In this document: piece by piece, positions 53,627 to 63,733 of the stretch
Position numbering within the stretch: the stretch's first letter is position 1
Layout of the letters: each line of letters opens with the position of its first letter
Assembly: GCA_017464285.1 (NCBI GenBank)
Contig: JAFUDT010000007.1
Coordinates: forward strand, 24,995 to 88,994
Reading direction: 5' to 3'
DNA from: Bacteroidales bacterium
Lineage (GTDB): Bacteria; Bacteroidota; Bacteroidia; Bacteroidales; UBA1402
DNA length: 64,000 nucleotides
The notes under the pieces: generated by a model
What the model saw: the letters and a program-made list of their open reading frames with translations, nothing else
Database searches by the model: none
What the model was told of the DNA's origin: nothing
Program-made: the position numbers and the translations under genes

Positions 53627-54415
53627 GTGTTGACTGCCCGACCTCTTTTTCATCGCCACCATCAGACCGGCCGCCTCCGGTTTCTATGTTGTCTGGGACT
53701 GCTGCTGACTGTTCTGCCGCTCCGTGCCGAAGGGGTTGACAGCACCGCCGTCACAGCATTTCCGCAGCCCCTTGACACGCTGATACTGGAAGAGGGGCAG
53801 GCCGGCGAAATGGCACTGCAGACCGACAGTTTCCGGCTTGAAGGGCAAGTCCGTCAAACGACCGTGCCCGACAGCCTTGCCTTCCATCCCGACTCAGGCA
53901 AGGCGATCTGGTATGCCGCTCTGTTCCCGGGTTTGGGACAATGCTACAACCGACGCTATTGGAAACTGCCCATCGTCATGGGCGGTTTTGTAGGGGTCTC
54001 CTATGCCGTCTCATGGAACAACAAATACTACAATGCCTACACTGACGGCTACCGCGACCTGATCGACAACGACCCGACCACCAACTATTACCAGGAATTG
54101 CTGCCTCCAGGCTCGACCTATTCCAGCTCGCAGCTCAACACGCTGTTCAAGAACAGGCAGCAGCGCTTCAGACGCTACCGCGATCTGAGCGTTATCATCG
54201 GTGTGGCCTGGTACCTGGTCTGCATCCTGGATGCCTACGTGGATGCCGAGCTTTTCGATTTCGACATCAGCGACGACCTGAGCCTGAATCTGGGTCAGCC
54301 CGCAGAGGCCGCTACGGGCAGCTATGCCCAGTCCCCCCTTCCGGGCTATGGTGCCGGCAGCCGACCGGGACATGACTGGCAGACCTCTTTTTTCTCCTGT
54401 TCCATCAAATTCTGA
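53627..54415 (+). CDS. DUF5683-domain membrane protein
   Basis: 262 residues. A signal or membrane segment (RFLCCLGLLLTVLPLRAEG) precedes a conserved domain with AIWYAALFPGLGQCYNRRYWKLPIV and a second membrane segment, as in DUF5683. The start is a GTG, 6 bases after parB. Found between parB and mltD in many Bacteroidetes; probably cell-envelope related. The function is not known. Confidence 0.8.
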   Translation: MLTARPLFHRHHQTGRLRFLCCLGLLLTVLPLRAEGVDSTAVTAFPQPLDTLILEEGQAGEMALQTDSFRLEGQVRQTTVPDSLAFHPDSGKAIWYAALFPGLGQCYNRRYWKLPIVMGGFVGVSYAVSWNNKYYNAYTDGYRDLIDNDPTTNYYQELLPPGSTYSSSQLNTLFKNRQQRFRRYRDLSVIIGVAWYLVCILDAYVDAELFDFDISDDLSLNLGQPAEAATGSYAQSPLPGYGAGSRPGHDWQTSFFSCSIKF

Positions 54416-54421
54416 AATTCC

Positions 54422-55825
54422 ATGAAAAAAGCCATACTCCTAGTCCTCTGTTGTCTTAGCCTGCTCAATGTCCAGGCCAGACTGCCTTTTTTCAAGTCCA
54501 AGACTTCCAAAGTGCCTGAAGCAGCCTCAGAGAATACCTTGGCAAAGGACACCGCCACCCTGGCAGACACCCTGACATCTGAACTCCTCTGGTCTCCCCT
54601 GACCGACAGTATGGAACTGGTGCCGGAACTTGCCATCGAGACTGATTCAAGCATCCTCTTCAACGATCCGCAGCTGAACCCCTTCGATTATATCGACACC
54701 AACATAGACAGCCTTTACTACCAGTGGTTGTGCAACGGCCTGCTGGGACCCGACACGACCTGCATCGACCGCGATGACGAGGACGACCCCATTGCCGACA
54801 GGGTTTATCAGGAACGGGTAGCCAACCTGCCCAACATCATCCCGGCCACCTACAACCAGATCGTCAGACGATTCATCGAACTGTATATCTACCAGCGCAG
54901 GCAACAGGTGAGCAACATGCTGGCCATCGGCGAGTACTATTTCCCCATTTTCGAACAGGCGCTCGAAGAAAACGGGTTGCCCTTAGAGTTGAAATACCTG
55001 CCTGTGATCGAATCCGGGCTCAATCCCAATGCCGTTTCACGGGCAGGAGCCGCCGGGCTGTGGCAGTTTATCTACTCAACAGGCAAGGTCTATGGACTGC
55101 AGATCAACAGCCTGACCGATGAACGCCGTGACCCGGTCAAATCCACTCAGGCCGCCATGCGCTACCTCAAGGCACTGTACGAAATGTTCGGTGACTGGAA
55201 CCTGGCCATCGCCGCCTACAACTGCGGCCCGGGTAATGTCCGCAAAGCTGTCGCCCGCAGTGGAGGCAGCCGTGATTTCTGGAAAATCTACTATCATCTG
55301 CCCCGGGAAACCCGCAGCTATGTGCCGCTGTTCATTGCAGCCAACTATGCCATGACCTATCATGAAGCCCACGGCATCTGCCCCGCGCAACTGGGCTACC
55401 GGCTGATAGCCGACACTTTCATGATACAGCAGAATATGCATTTCCAGCAGATCGCAGATGTCTGCCATGTGCCTCTGGAAAGCCTCCGGCAACTGAACCC
55501 ACATTTCCGCAACAACATAGCCCACGGTACAGCCGACAAACCGGGCATCCTGTACTTGCCGGCCGAATACACGCCGACCTTCATCACCTATCAGGACAGC
55601 ATCGCCAACTACAAACGCCAGGAACTGCTCACCGCCAATCTGAACAAGGCGCCGGCCAAGGCAGGCAACCGGGCCGAAGGAGAAGCCATCGTCTATCGTG
55701 TGCGCTCGGGTGACAATTTGTACGACATAGGCCGCAAATACCATGTTACGGTCAAACAGATCAAGACCTGGAACAACCTCAAAAGCGACATGCTGCGGAT
55801 TGGACAACGTCTCATCATCTATTAA
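54422..55825 (+). CDS. mltD: Membrane-bound lytic transglycosylase D with LysM
   Basis: A 467-residue peptidoglycan lyase. A signal peptide (LLVLCCLSLLNVQA) leads to an SLT domain whose catalytic Glu lies in LPVIESGLNPNAVSRAGAAG, followed by GLWQFI and YNCGPGNVRKA. A LysM domain closes the protein (VYRVRSGDNLYDIGRKYHV). It cleaves glycan strands in the periplasm and is probably attached through LysM binding. Gene order with parAB and relA/spoT is conserved. Confidence 0.92.
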   Translation: MKKAILLVLCCLSLLNVQARLPFFKSKTSKVPEAASENTLAKDTATLADTLTSELLWSPLTDSMELVPELAIETDSSILFNDPQLNPFDYIDTNIDSLYYQWLCNGLLGPDTTCIDRDDEDDPIADRVYQERVANLPNIIPATYNQIVRRFIELYIYQRRQQVSNMLAIGEYYFPIFEQALEENGLPLELKYLPVIESGLNPNAVSRAGAAGLWQFIYSTGKVYGLQINSLTDERRDPVKSTQAAMRYLKALYEMFGDWNLAIAAYNCGPGNVRKAVARSGGSRDFWKIYYHLPRETRSYVPLFIAANYAMTYHEAHGICPAQLGYRLIADTFMIQQNMHFQQIADVCHVPLESLRQLNPHFRNNIAHGTADKPGILYLPAEYTPTFITYQDSIANYKRQELLTANLNKAPAKAGNRAEGEAIVYRVRSGDNLYDIGRKYHVTVKQIKTWNNLKSDMLRIGQRLIIY

Positions 55826-55828
55826 CCT

Positions 55829-58096
55829 ATGGAAGCCGAACTGAATCCTGTGGAGAAAAGCCCTGAAGAGCTGCGTATCGAGCAAGAATTCCAGGCATTG
55901 CTGGACGACTACCTTCGTTCGAACCATCGCAAGAAGGTGGAAATCATCACCAAAGCCTTCCGCTTTGCCGAAAAGGCCCATCGGGGAGTCAAACGCCGTT
56001 CGGGAGAGCCCTACATCATGCACCCGCTGGCTGTGGCACGTATCTGCTGCGAAGAAATCGGACTGGGCTCCACCTCCATCTGCTCCGCCCTTCTGCACGA
56101 TGTGGTGGAAGACACGGAATATACCATCGAAGACATCCGCAACAATTTCGGAGACAAAATCGCCTCCATCGTGGAGGGACTGACCAAAATCTCCGGCGGA
56201 ATCTTCGGCCAGCAGGCCTCCACCCAGACGGAAAATTTCAGACGGCTGTTGCTGACCATGGCCGAGGACATCCGCGTGGTGCTCATCAAAATGGCCGACC
56301 GGCTACACAATATGAGGACCTTGGAGGCCATGCTGCCCCGCAAACGCGACAAGATAGCCAGCGAAACACTCTACCTGTATGCTCCGCTGGCCCATCGACT
56401 GGGCCTGAACAAGATCAAAACCGAGCTTGAAGACCTCAGTTTCCGCTACGAGCATCCCAAGGAATACCAGGAGATAGCCGGGAAACTGGCCAGCACCGCC
56501 CAAGACCGCGAAGCGCTCTACCAGACCTTCAAAGCCCCGCTGCTCAAGGACCTGGATGCCCTGGGACTGAACTACTCCATCCGCAGCCGAGTCAAGTCGG
56601 TCTATTCCATCTGGCGGAAAATGCAGAACAAAAAACTCCAGTTTGACGAGATTTACGACATCCTGGCTGTCCGTATCATTTTTGAATCGCCCGGGCAGAT
56701 GCCACCCAGGGAACTGCTGGCCTGGGAAAAAAACAAATGCTGGGACATCTATGCCATCGTCACCAATCTCTACCGTCCCCATCCGGACCGGCTGCGCAAC
56801 TGGATAGACAATCCCAAGGCCAACGGCTATCAGGCCCTGCACACAACCGTCATGGGTCCTTCGGGCGACTGGATAGAAGTGCAGATCCGCAGCGACCGTA
56901 TGGACAATATTGCCGAACGCGGGTTTGCCGCCCACTGGAAATACAAGGCCGGCGAAGTCGAAGAAGAAAACGAGCTGAACCGCTGGATCCTCACCATCAA
57001 GGAAATACTCGAGCATCCCGAGCCCAACGCCATTGACATGCTCGACACCATCAAGATGAATCTCTTCTCCTCGGAGATCTTCGTCTTTACGCCCAAGGGG
57101 GAAATCAAGACCATCGCCCAAGGGGCTACAGCACTGGATTTCGCCTTCGAGTTGCACACCGAACTCGGCTACCACTGCATTGGTGCCAAGGCCAACCATC
57201 AGTTGGTTCCCATGAGCTATGTCCTGAAAAGCGGCGACCAGATCGAGATTCTGACCTCAGACAGCCAGACTCCCAAATACGAATGGCTGCAGTTTGTCTC
57301 TACGGGTAAAGCCCATGCCAAAATCCGCACCTGGCTGCGGCGTGAATACAAGACAGCCTTCAAGGAGGCTGAAAACACCATCTCAGACCTGTTCTCGCGC
57401 AACCGTCTGGCCTCTTCGACAGAAAACTATCAGGCGCTTATCGACCATTTCAAGTGCAAGAGCCGCGACGATCTGTTCTTCCGCATGTCCAGAGGGGAAA
57501 TACAGATCAACGATGCCGTCATCCAGGAGATCTTCCGCAAGAGCTCGTCCAATATTCTGGTCAAATACTGGCAGCTGGCCTTCGGCAAGAACGGAAAGAA
57601 AGACGACTACAAGGAAATGGCAGATGCAAAGGGAGTCCACCAGCTCACCGAAGAAGCCGTACAGGGGCGTTACAAGATAGCTCCCTGCTGCCAGCCCATA
57701 CCGGGCGACGAAGTGGTCGGCTACCTGGAGAAAGACGGCAGCATCTCTGTCCACAAGCAGCTCTGTCCTCAGGTGATGAAGCTCAAGAGCATACACGGCA
57801 ACAACATTATTTCGGCCCAATGGGCCACCCATAAAATGATGTCCTTCCCGGCCGACCTGGAAATTACCGGCTCGGACGAAGTCGGGGTACTGGCCCAGAT
57901 CTCACGCATCATTTCCACAGACTTCTCCTTCAACATCAAGACGCTCCACATAGAAGCCCATGACGGCATCTTCAAGGGGTACATATCTCTCTATGTTCAT
58001 GATCTGGAAGATCTGAACATGCTGATCACCAAGCTGAAGGGGCTGAAATCCATCAGCTCGGTCGCCCGCGTTTCACAAAAGCTGGACCGATCCTGA
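55829..58096 (+). CDS. Bifunctional (p)ppGpp synthetase/hydrolase RelA/SpoT
   Basis: A 755-residue Rsh. In order: HD hydrolase domain (EKAHRGVKRRSGEPYIMHP, ALLHDVVEDTEYT), synthetase domain (SRVKSVYSIWRKMQ, NPKANGYQALHTTVMG, EVQIRSDRMDNIAERG), TGS (EIFVFTPKGEIKTI) and C-terminal ACT region. Both catalytic halves look intact, so it is the general stringent-response enzyme. The genome also has a separate small synthetase at 13332-14396 and a hydrolase at 12120-12698. Confidence 0.95.
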   Translation: MEAELNPVEKSPEELRIEQEFQALLDDYLRSNHRKKVEIITKAFRFAEKAHRGVKRRSGEPYIMHPLAVARICCEEIGLGSTSICSALLHDVVEDTEYTIEDIRNNFGDKIASIVEGLTKISGGIFGQQASTQTENFRRLLLTMAEDIRVVLIKMADRLHNMRTLEAMLPRKRDKIASETLYLYAPLAHRLGLNKIKTELEDLSFRYEHPKEYQEIAGKLASTAQDREALYQTFKAPLLKDLDALGLNYSIRSRVKSVYSIWRKMQNKKLQFDEIYDILAVRIIFESPGQMPPRELLAWEKNKCWDIYAIVTNLYRPHPDRLRNWIDNPKANGYQALHTTVMGPSGDWIEVQIRSDRMDNIAERGFAAHWKYKAGEVEEENELNRWILTIKEILEHPEPNAIDMLDTIKMNLFSSEIFVFTPKGEIKTIAQGATALDFAFELHTELGYHCIGAKANHQLVPMSYVLKSGDQIEILTSDSQTPKYEWLQFVSTGKAHAKIRTWLRREYKTAFKEAENTISDLFSRNRLASSTENYQALIDHFKCKSRDDLFFRMSRGEIQINDAVIQEIFRKSSSNILVKYWQLAFGKNGKKDDYKEMADAKGVHQLTEEAVQGRYKIAPCCQPIPGDEVVGYLEKDGSISVHKQLCPQVMKLKSIHGNNIISAQWATHKMMSFPADLEITGSDEVGVLAQISRIISTDFSFNIKTLHIEAHDGIFKGYISLYVHDLEDLNMLITKLKGLKSISSVARVSQKLDRS

Positions 58097-58110
58097 CCAC
58101 CGCCATTCAT

Positions 58111-58154
58111 AGCAGACACCCCCGTAAGTGCTCTGGCTTACGGGGGTGTCTGCT
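58111..58154. terminator. Bidirectional hairpin terminator between relA/spoT and alaS
   Basis: Perfect 18-bp stem (58111-58128 with 58137-58154) around an 8-base loop. It lies between the two convergent stop codons and can serve either gene; TTT follows on the plus side. Confidence 0.9.
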
Positions 58155-58172
58155 TTATCCCAGAAAAAAAGA

Positions 58173-60791
58173 TCAGTGCGTAACGGCCTCTATCACGGCC
58201 TGAACAGCAGTAGGAAGACCTTTGGCATCCTTGCCGCCGGCTACGGCAAAGTGAGCCTGGCCACCGCCGTTACCTTGGATATGGACGGCTGCCTGCCGTA
58301 CCAACGCACCGGCATTCAGGCCTCTGGCTGTCAGTTCCGCACCAAGCATGACGGTAAGCAGAGGCTTGCCTTCGAACGAGGTACCGGCCACGAACAGCAG
58401 GTTGTCGCCCATCTCTCCGCGCAGCTGGAAAGCGATGTTCTTGACAGCATCAGCCGGCATGGAGGCATTCAGAGCCAGCACGGTGACACCGTTGACGGTC
58501 TCGGCTTTCTCTTTGAGTGCTTCTTTGACCATGGCGGCCTTTTCTGCCATAAACCCTTCTATCTGTTTCTTGTAGTCTTTATTCTCTTCTATCGTCCGGC
58601 GGATAGCCTCGGTCAGTTTGGGCGAATTGTTGAAGAATTCCCTGATCTCCATCATGCTGTCGAGCAAGGCATCAGTGAAGTCTTCGACTTTCTCGCCCGT
58701 GATAGCCTCCACGCGACGCACCCCGGCGGCAATGGAACTTTCGCTCAGGATGCGGAAGGCTCCGATGCGTCCTGTGTTGCTGATATGAGTGCCACCGCAA
58801 AGCTCGATGGAACTGCCGTAACAGACAACACGCACCTCATCGCCGTACTTCTCGCCGAACAGGGCCATCGCCCCCATCTGACGCGCCTCGGCAATGGGCA
58901 CGTTGCGGTGCTCGTCCAAGGCAATGCAGGAACGTATCTTTTCATTGACCAGATGCTCAGTGCGGCGAAGTTCCTCGGTTGTCAGCTTCTGGTAGTGCGA
59001 AAAGTCGAATCGCAACAGGCCGTCGCTGACATAGGAACCTTTTTGTTCGACATGTGTGCCCAGCACCTGACGCAGGGCCTCGTGCAGCAGATGAGTGGCG
59101 GTATGGTTGGCCGATATCTTCTGGCGTCGCTCTGCGTTGACCACGGCATGGAAGGTCTGGGTAGGATCCTCGGGCAGTTCATCGACAATATGAACGCTCA
59201 GATTGTTCTCCTTTTTGACATCGCGGACGGCGATACGTTTGCCATCGGCCTCCAGATAGCCCGTATCGCCTATCTGACCGCCCATTTCGGCATAGAAGGG
59301 CGTATGGTCCAGGGCCAGCTGATAGAAACTCTTGCCCTTTTGCGAGACCTTGCGGTAGCGGATAATCTCCACATCGTATTCAATGAAGTCATAGCCCACA
59401 AAACCGGACTCCTGATCCTTGAGGATGACCCAGTCGCCCGTCTCCACAGCCGCTGCATGACGGGCCCGCTCCTTCTGTTGCAGCATTTCGGCATTGAAAC
59501 CTTCGATGTCGGCCTTCAGGCCGTTTTCCCGAAGGATCAGTTCGGTCAGGTCGAGCGGGAAGCCGAAAGTATCGTAGAGTGTGAACACGTCTTTGCCGTC
59601 CAAAGTGTCGGATTGGGCGGCACGCAGGCTTTCCATTTTCTTGTCAAGCAGCTTGATGCCGGTTTCCAGCGTGCGGAGGAAGGCTTCTTCCTCCTCCTTG
59701 ATGACCCGCTCGACCAGCACCTGCTGAGCCAGCAGTTCGGGATAGGCCGAACCCATCGAGTCAATCAGGGCCGGCAACAGCCGGTAGAGGAAAGGACGAC
59801 GGCGACCCAGGAAAGTATAGCCATAGCGGACGGCCCGGCGCAGAATGCGACGGATGACATAGCCGGCCTTGGCATTGGAAGGAAGCTGACCGTCGGTGAT
59901 GGAGAAGGCGATGGTACGGATATGATCGGCGATGACACGCATGGCAATATCGGTCTTTTCGTCCTGACCGTAAGTCACCTCGCACAGCCGGCCGATTTCC
60001 TTGATGATAGGCTGGAAGACATCGGTGTCGTAATTGGAGGTCTTTCCCTGCACAGCCATGCACAGGCGTTCGAAGCCCATGCCCGTATCGATGTTGCGGG
60101 CAGGCAGCGGCTCGAGCGAACCGTCGGCCTTGCGGTTGAACTGCATGAACACCAGGTTCCAGATTTCGATGACCTGCGGATGGTCGTGATTGACCAGACT
60201 CAGACCGCTTACCCGGGCCCGTTCTTCATCAGGACGCAGATCGATATGGATTTCCGAGCAGGGGCCGCAGGGACCCGTGTCGCCCATTTCCCAGAAGTTG
60301 TCGTGCTTGTTGCCGTTGATGATGCGCTCGGCAGGCAGGAACCCGGCCCAGTAACCGGCAGCCTCGTCATCACGGGGCACCCCGTCTTCGGCACTGCCTT
60401 CGAACACGGTGGCATAAAGCCGGTCGGGATCCAGATGCAGCACCTCGGTCAGGTATTCCCAGGCCCAGGAGATGGCCTCTTTCTTGAAGTAGTCGCCGAA
60501 CGACCAGTTGCCCAGCATTTCGAACATGGTATGGTGATAGGTGTCGTGACCGACTTCCTCCAGATCGTTATGCTTGCCGCTCACACGCAGGCATTTCTGA
60601 GAATCCGCCACCCGCGGATATTTCGCCGCCGCCTGACCCAGGAAGATATTCTTGAACTGGTTCATACCGGCATTGGTAAACATCAGCGTAGGATCGTCCT
60701 TGACGACCATCGGTGCCGAAGGAACAATCTGATGTCCCTTGGAGGCGAAAAAACTCTTGAAAGATTCGCGGATTTCTTTTGCTGTGAGCAT
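58173..60791 (-). CDS. alaS: Alanyl-tRNA synthetase
   Basis: An 872-residue class II tRNA synthetase. The N-terminal catalytic core starts [20 protein letters not shown] and has [10 protein letters not shown]; the editing domain shows [16 protein letters not shown] and [15 protein letters not shown], and a DHHA1-type region ends the protein. It charges tRNA-Ala and edits mischarged tRNA. The length is normal for the family. Confidence 0.97.
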   Translation of the reverse strand: MLTAKEIRESFKSFFASKGHQIVPSAPMVVKDDPTLMFTNAGMNQFKNIFLGQAAAKYPRVADSQKCLRVSGKHNDLEEVGHDTYHHTMFEMLGNWSFGDYFKKEAISWAWEYLTEVLHLDPDRLYATVFEGSAEDGVPRDDEAAGYWAGFLPAERIINGNKHDNFWEMGDTGPCGPCSEIHIDLRPDEERARVSGLSLVNHDHPQVIEIWNLVFMQFNRKADGSLEPLPARNIDTGMGFERLCMAVQGKTSNYDTDVFQPIIKEIGRLCEVTYGQDEKTDIAMRVIADHIRTIAFSITDGQLPSNAKAGYVIRRILRRAVRYGYTFLGRRRPFLYRLLPALIDSMGSAYPELLAQQVLVERVIKEEEEAFLRTLETGIKLLDKKMESLRAAQSDTLDGKDVFTLYDTFGFPLDLTELILRENGLKADIEGFNAEMLQQKERARHAAAVETGDWVILKDQESGFVGYDFIEYDVEIIRYRKVSQKGKSFYQLALDHTPFYAEMGGQIGDTGYLEADGKRIAVRDVKKENNLSVHIVDELPEDPTQTFHAVVNAERRQKISANHTATHLLHEALRQVLGTHVEQKGSYVSDGLLRFDFSHYQKLTTEELRRTEHLVNEKIRSCIALDEHRNVPIAEARQMGAMALFGEKYGDEVRVVCYGSSIELCGGTHISNTGRIGAFRILSESSIAAGVRRVEAITGEKVEDFTDALLDSMMEIREFFNNSPKLTEAIRRTIEENKDYKKQIEGFMAEKAAMVKEALKEKAETVNGVTVLALNASMPADAVKNIAFQLRGEMGDNLLFVAGTSFEGKPLLTVMLGAELTARGLNAGALVRQAAVHIQGNGGGQAHFAVAGGKDAKGLPTAVQAVIEAVTH

Positions 60792-60817
60792 AATTTCATT
60801 TTTTGAACAACGGGCCG

Positions 60818-60845
60818 CAAAATTACAATAAAATTCTTACTTTTG
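60818..60845. promoter_or_regulatory. Overlapping divergent -7 elements of alaS and the M23 peptidase gene
   Basis: Minus-strand TAATTTTG (60818-60825) for alaS and plus-strand TACTTTTG (60838-60845) for the peptidase gene lie only 12 bases apart, so each occupies the other's -33 zone. Neither has a TTTG -33. Confidence 0.5.
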
Positions 60846-60869
60846 CGAGCCGCAAGGAAAAGGAAAACC

Positions 60870-61850
60870 ATGTCCAAGAAACATAAACTCTTTCGTTTCA
60901 ACGAACAGACCCTGAATTTTGAGCCCTACGAGGCCGGACTCTCCAAGAGAATCTGGCGGGTACTGCTCTATGCCTTGTGGGGAATTCTGGTCGGAGTCGC
61001 TGCCTTTTTCCTCTATTCGGCCCTGTTCGATTCGCCCGACACCCGCCGGCTCAAAGAAGAAAACGAGCGCATGGCCATGCGTTACGAAGTGCTGAGCCGG
61101 CAGGTCAAAGACATCGAGTCTGTAGTGCAGGAACTCGAAAAACGCGATGACAACATGTACCGCGCCATCCTGCAGGCCGAGCCGGTCAGCCAGCGACGTC
61201 TGAGCGATCTGGACCGTGCCGGACGATACAGCGGCTGGGCCGATCTGGCCTGGCACGACCTGGTAGTCAATACCAGCTATCAGCTGGACGATCTTACCCG
61301 CCGGGTATATATGCAGTCAAAATCCTATGATGAACTGGCCAATTTGGTACGCAACAACGAAGACCGCATCGCCCACCTGCCGGCCATCCAGCCTGTCAAG
61401 AACAGTGTCCTTCGCAAGGAAGCTTCCGGCTACGGCTGGCGGACAGACCCCATCTACGGCGACCGTCGCATGCACAACGGCATCGACTTTTCCGTTCCTC
61501 AGGGCAGCGAGGTCTTTGCCACGGCCGACGGCACCGTCTCATACATCGGCTACGACAGAGGCGGCTACGGATACCACATCAAAATCGATCACGGCTACGG
61601 CTATGAGACCTACTATGCCCATCTGACCAACAAATCTGCCAAAGTCAAGGTCGGTCAGAAGGTCAAGCGCGGCGACGTGATTGCCTTGAGCGGACACACG
61701 GGCAAAAGTACGGCTCCTCATCTGCACTACGAAGTGCGCCTGCACGGCAAGCCCAACAACCCGATTTACTATTTCTTCATAGACCTGACTCCGGAAGAAT
61801 ACGACGACATGCTGAGCAATCTGTCCAATTCCGGTGTGCCTATGGACTAA
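60870..61850 (+). CDS. M23-family peptidoglycan endopeptidase
   Basis: 326 residues with an inner-membrane segment (IWRVLLYALWGILVGVAAFFLYSALF), a coiled-coil region (about 60-110) and a C-terminal LytM domain. The zinc ligands are visible as HNGIDF and PHLHYEVR with the Asp/His pattern intact, suggesting an active enzyme. It probably cleaves peptide crosslinks during growth or division. The start at 60870 follows the promoter by 25 bases. Confidence 0.93.
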   Translation: MSKKHKLFRFNEQTLNFEPYEAGLSKRIWRVLLYALWGILVGVAAFFLYSALFDSPDTRRLKEENERMAMRYEVLSRQVKDIESVVQELEKRDDNMYRAILQAEPVSQRRLSDLDRAGRYSGWADLAWHDLVVNTSYQLDDLTRRVYMQSKSYDELANLVRNNEDRIAHLPAIQPVKNSVLRKEASGYGWRTDPIYGDRRMHNGIDFSVPQGSEVFATADGTVSYIGYDRGGYGYHIKIDHGYGYETYYAHLTNKSAKVKVGQKVKRGDVIALSGHTGKSTAPHLHYEVRLHGKPNNPIYYFFIDLTPEEYDDMLSNLSNSGVPMD

Positions 61851-61864
61851 TATGCCCTGCAGTC

Positions 61865-62212
61865 ATGGCCGAAAAGCTCTACTACTCGATTAAGGAGGTG
61901 GCCCGGCAGATAGGAGTAACCGAGCCTACCCTGCGCTATTGGGAAAAGGAGTTCGACAACATCCGGCCTCCCAAGACCGCCTCCGGCATTCGCCAATACC
62001 GCCGGCAGGACATTGAAGAGATCCGCACCGTCTATTATCTGCTCAAGGAAAAAGGCTGCAGCATCGCCCAGGCCCGCCGACAACTCAAGGAAAAACGGGT
62101 CGACGTGGATTCTACGGTCGCTCTGAGGAACCGTCTCATCGCCCTGAGGGACGAGCTGCTGGCCCTGAGCCGGGAGCTCGACAAATGCAGTCCTTACGAC
62201 AACACCCCCTAA
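61865..62212 (+). CDS. MerR-family transcriptional regulator
   Basis: A 115-residue regulator with the MerR winged helix-turn-helix (YYSIKEVARQIGVTEPTLRY, then YRRQDIEEIRTVYYLLKEKG) and a short helical tail. There is no Cys-rich metal site, so it is not a metal sensor of the classical type. It sits 15 bases after the M23 gene and 4 bases before the acetyltransferase gene. Targets are unknown. Confidence 0.88.
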   Translation: MAEKLYYSIKEVARQIGVTEPTLRYWEKEFDNIRPPKTASGIRQYRRQDIEEIRTVYYLLKEKGCSIAQARRQLKEKRVDVDSTVALRNRLIALRDELLALSRELDKCSPYDNTP

Positions 62213-62216
62213 GCCC

Positions 62217-63590
62217 ATGCTCTCTTACCGTCCCGTCCGCCTAACGGACAAGCCACTGTTTGATAAGTATTTCCACGCATCTGCAGAAAGGAGCTGCGAC
62301 TACTCCTTTACCAATGTATTCTGCTGGCAAGACTTTTTCCAGACCACTTTTGCACTCGATCGCGACCATCTGGTGATACGCTTCCGCGACCACGAAGGGC
62401 GCACTTCCTATATGATACCCCTAAGCCTGGCTCCCGGTGACCCCGAGTTGCCATTACTGTTGCATGACCTGAACTGTGAAGCCAGGCAGGGAGGAGAACC
62501 GCTGGTTTTCCGGGGGGTCACCCGCTGGCAGTATGAACAGCTTGCCGCACTCTGCCCTGACACCTTTATATATATACCTCAGCGACACGACTTCGACTAT
62601 CTGTATGAAAGCCGGCACCTGATCGAACTGAAAGGCAGGAAATACCAGGCCAAACGCAACCACTTGCACAAACTTGTCGCCCTGCCCGGCTGCCAATACC
62701 GTCCGCTGCGAAGAGAAGATTTTCCGGATTGCCTTGCCATGACCCAAGCCGTGCCGGAAGAAATGGCCGCCATTCGTACAGCCATGGAGCACTATGAGGC
62801 ATTAGGCCTGCAAGGCGGTGTCCTGCGCTTGGACGGAGAGGTCGTAGCCTACACCTTCGGACAGCCCATCTCGACCGACACCTTCGGGGTGCATATCGAA
62901 AAAGCCCGAGCCGACATCGACGGCGCCTATCCACTCATCAACCAGAGCTTCGCCCGGCAGGCAGCCTCCGGCTATGCCTACATCAACCGCGAAGAAGACC
63001 TGGGCCTTCCCGGCCTGAGACAGGCCAAACTCTCCTACCATCCCTTCGAACTGCTCGAAAAGGGCGAAGTCTGGCTGCGCAGCCAGTACCCCTACCCGGA
63101 AACGGAAACGGAGATTCGGCCGGCCGAAGAAAGCATGACAGCCGAAATCCGTACCCTGTGGCAGACCTGTTTTCACGATGACAAAGACTGGCTTGACGAT
63201 TATTTCCAAAGACACTACCAAGCCTCGCAGACCCTGGTCATGTTCGGCCAGGACAGAGTCCTGGCTTCCCTGCAGATGCTGCCCCGAAAGCACCTTGTCT
63301 ATCTGTCGGGACTCTGCACCCTGCCCGAGTGCCGCCGCAAAGGTTATATGACCCGCCTGGTTGCCTCCGCCCTGGAAAGTATCGACCGCGAGGGCCTGCC
63401 CTGTGTACTGATTCCCCAGAACGACACACTTATCCCCTACTACGAGACCTTCGGATTCAAAGTAGCAGAAGAAACCGATTTTGCATCTATTGCCGCAGAG
63501 GTGCCTGAAATCCATAAAATATGTGACTCTCTGGCGCAAGAATTTGCTGACAATCCTGCCGCAGCCGTTTTCATGTTTCGTAAAAAATAG
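62217..63590 (+). CDS. DUF2156 domain fused to a GNAT acetyltransferase
   Basis: 457 residues. The first ~290 match DUF2156 / phosphatidylglycerol lysyltransferase C-terminal-like domains (SCDYSFTNVFCWQDFF, GRKYQAKRNHLHKLV, YINREEDLGLPGLRQAK). The last ~150 are a GNAT acetyltransferase (LSGLCTLPECRRKGYMTRLV is the acetyl-CoA-binding motif). Both folds use acyl-carrier donors, so a combined amino-acyl or acetyl transfer to a small molecule or lipid is plausible. The substrate is unknown. Confidence 0.85.
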   Translation: MLSYRPVRLTDKPLFDKYFHASAERSCDYSFTNVFCWQDFFQTTFALDRDHLVIRFRDHEGRTSYMIPLSLAPGDPELPLLLHDLNCEARQGGEPLVFRGVTRWQYEQLAALCPDTFIYIPQRHDFDYLYESRHLIELKGRKYQAKRNHLHKLVALPGCQYRPLRREDFPDCLAMTQAVPEEMAAIRTAMEHYEALGLQGGVLRLDGEVVAYTFGQPISTDTFGVHIEKARADIDGAYPLINQSFARQAASGYAYINREEDLGLPGLRQAKLSYHPFELLEKGEVWLRSQYPYPETETEIRPAEESMTAEIRTLWQTCFHDDKDWLDDYFQRHYQASQTLVMFGQDRVLASLQMLPRKHLVYLSGLCTLPECRRKGYMTRLVASALESIDREGLPCVLIPQNDTLIPYYETFGFKVAEETDFASIAAEVPEIHKICDSLAQEFADNPAAAVFMFRKK

Positions 63591-63644
63591 CTACGAAAAC
63601 CGTTAAAATAAATGAATACGTTTTTTTCTGTATCGTTTTAGTAT

Positions 63645-63652
63645 TACTTTTG
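63645..63652 (+). promoter_or_regulatory. -7 element for the gene at the right edge
   Basis: TACTTTTG, about 82 bases before the ATG at 63734, leaving a long, AT-rich leader of about 75 bases. A T-run is at the -33 position. Confidence 0.55.
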
Positions 63653-63733
63653 GCCGTTTAGAAACAGAATATTTATATCAACGATGAACTAACTAACAAC
63701 TTTATCTACTAACTTTTTAAAAACTAAACGCTT

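Noticed and set aside
58128..60806. A long open frame antisense to alaS (about 890 residues).
   Set aside because: It is the shadow of the alaS reading frame at high GC; no promoter, no start context and no recognisable domains, while alaS is certain.
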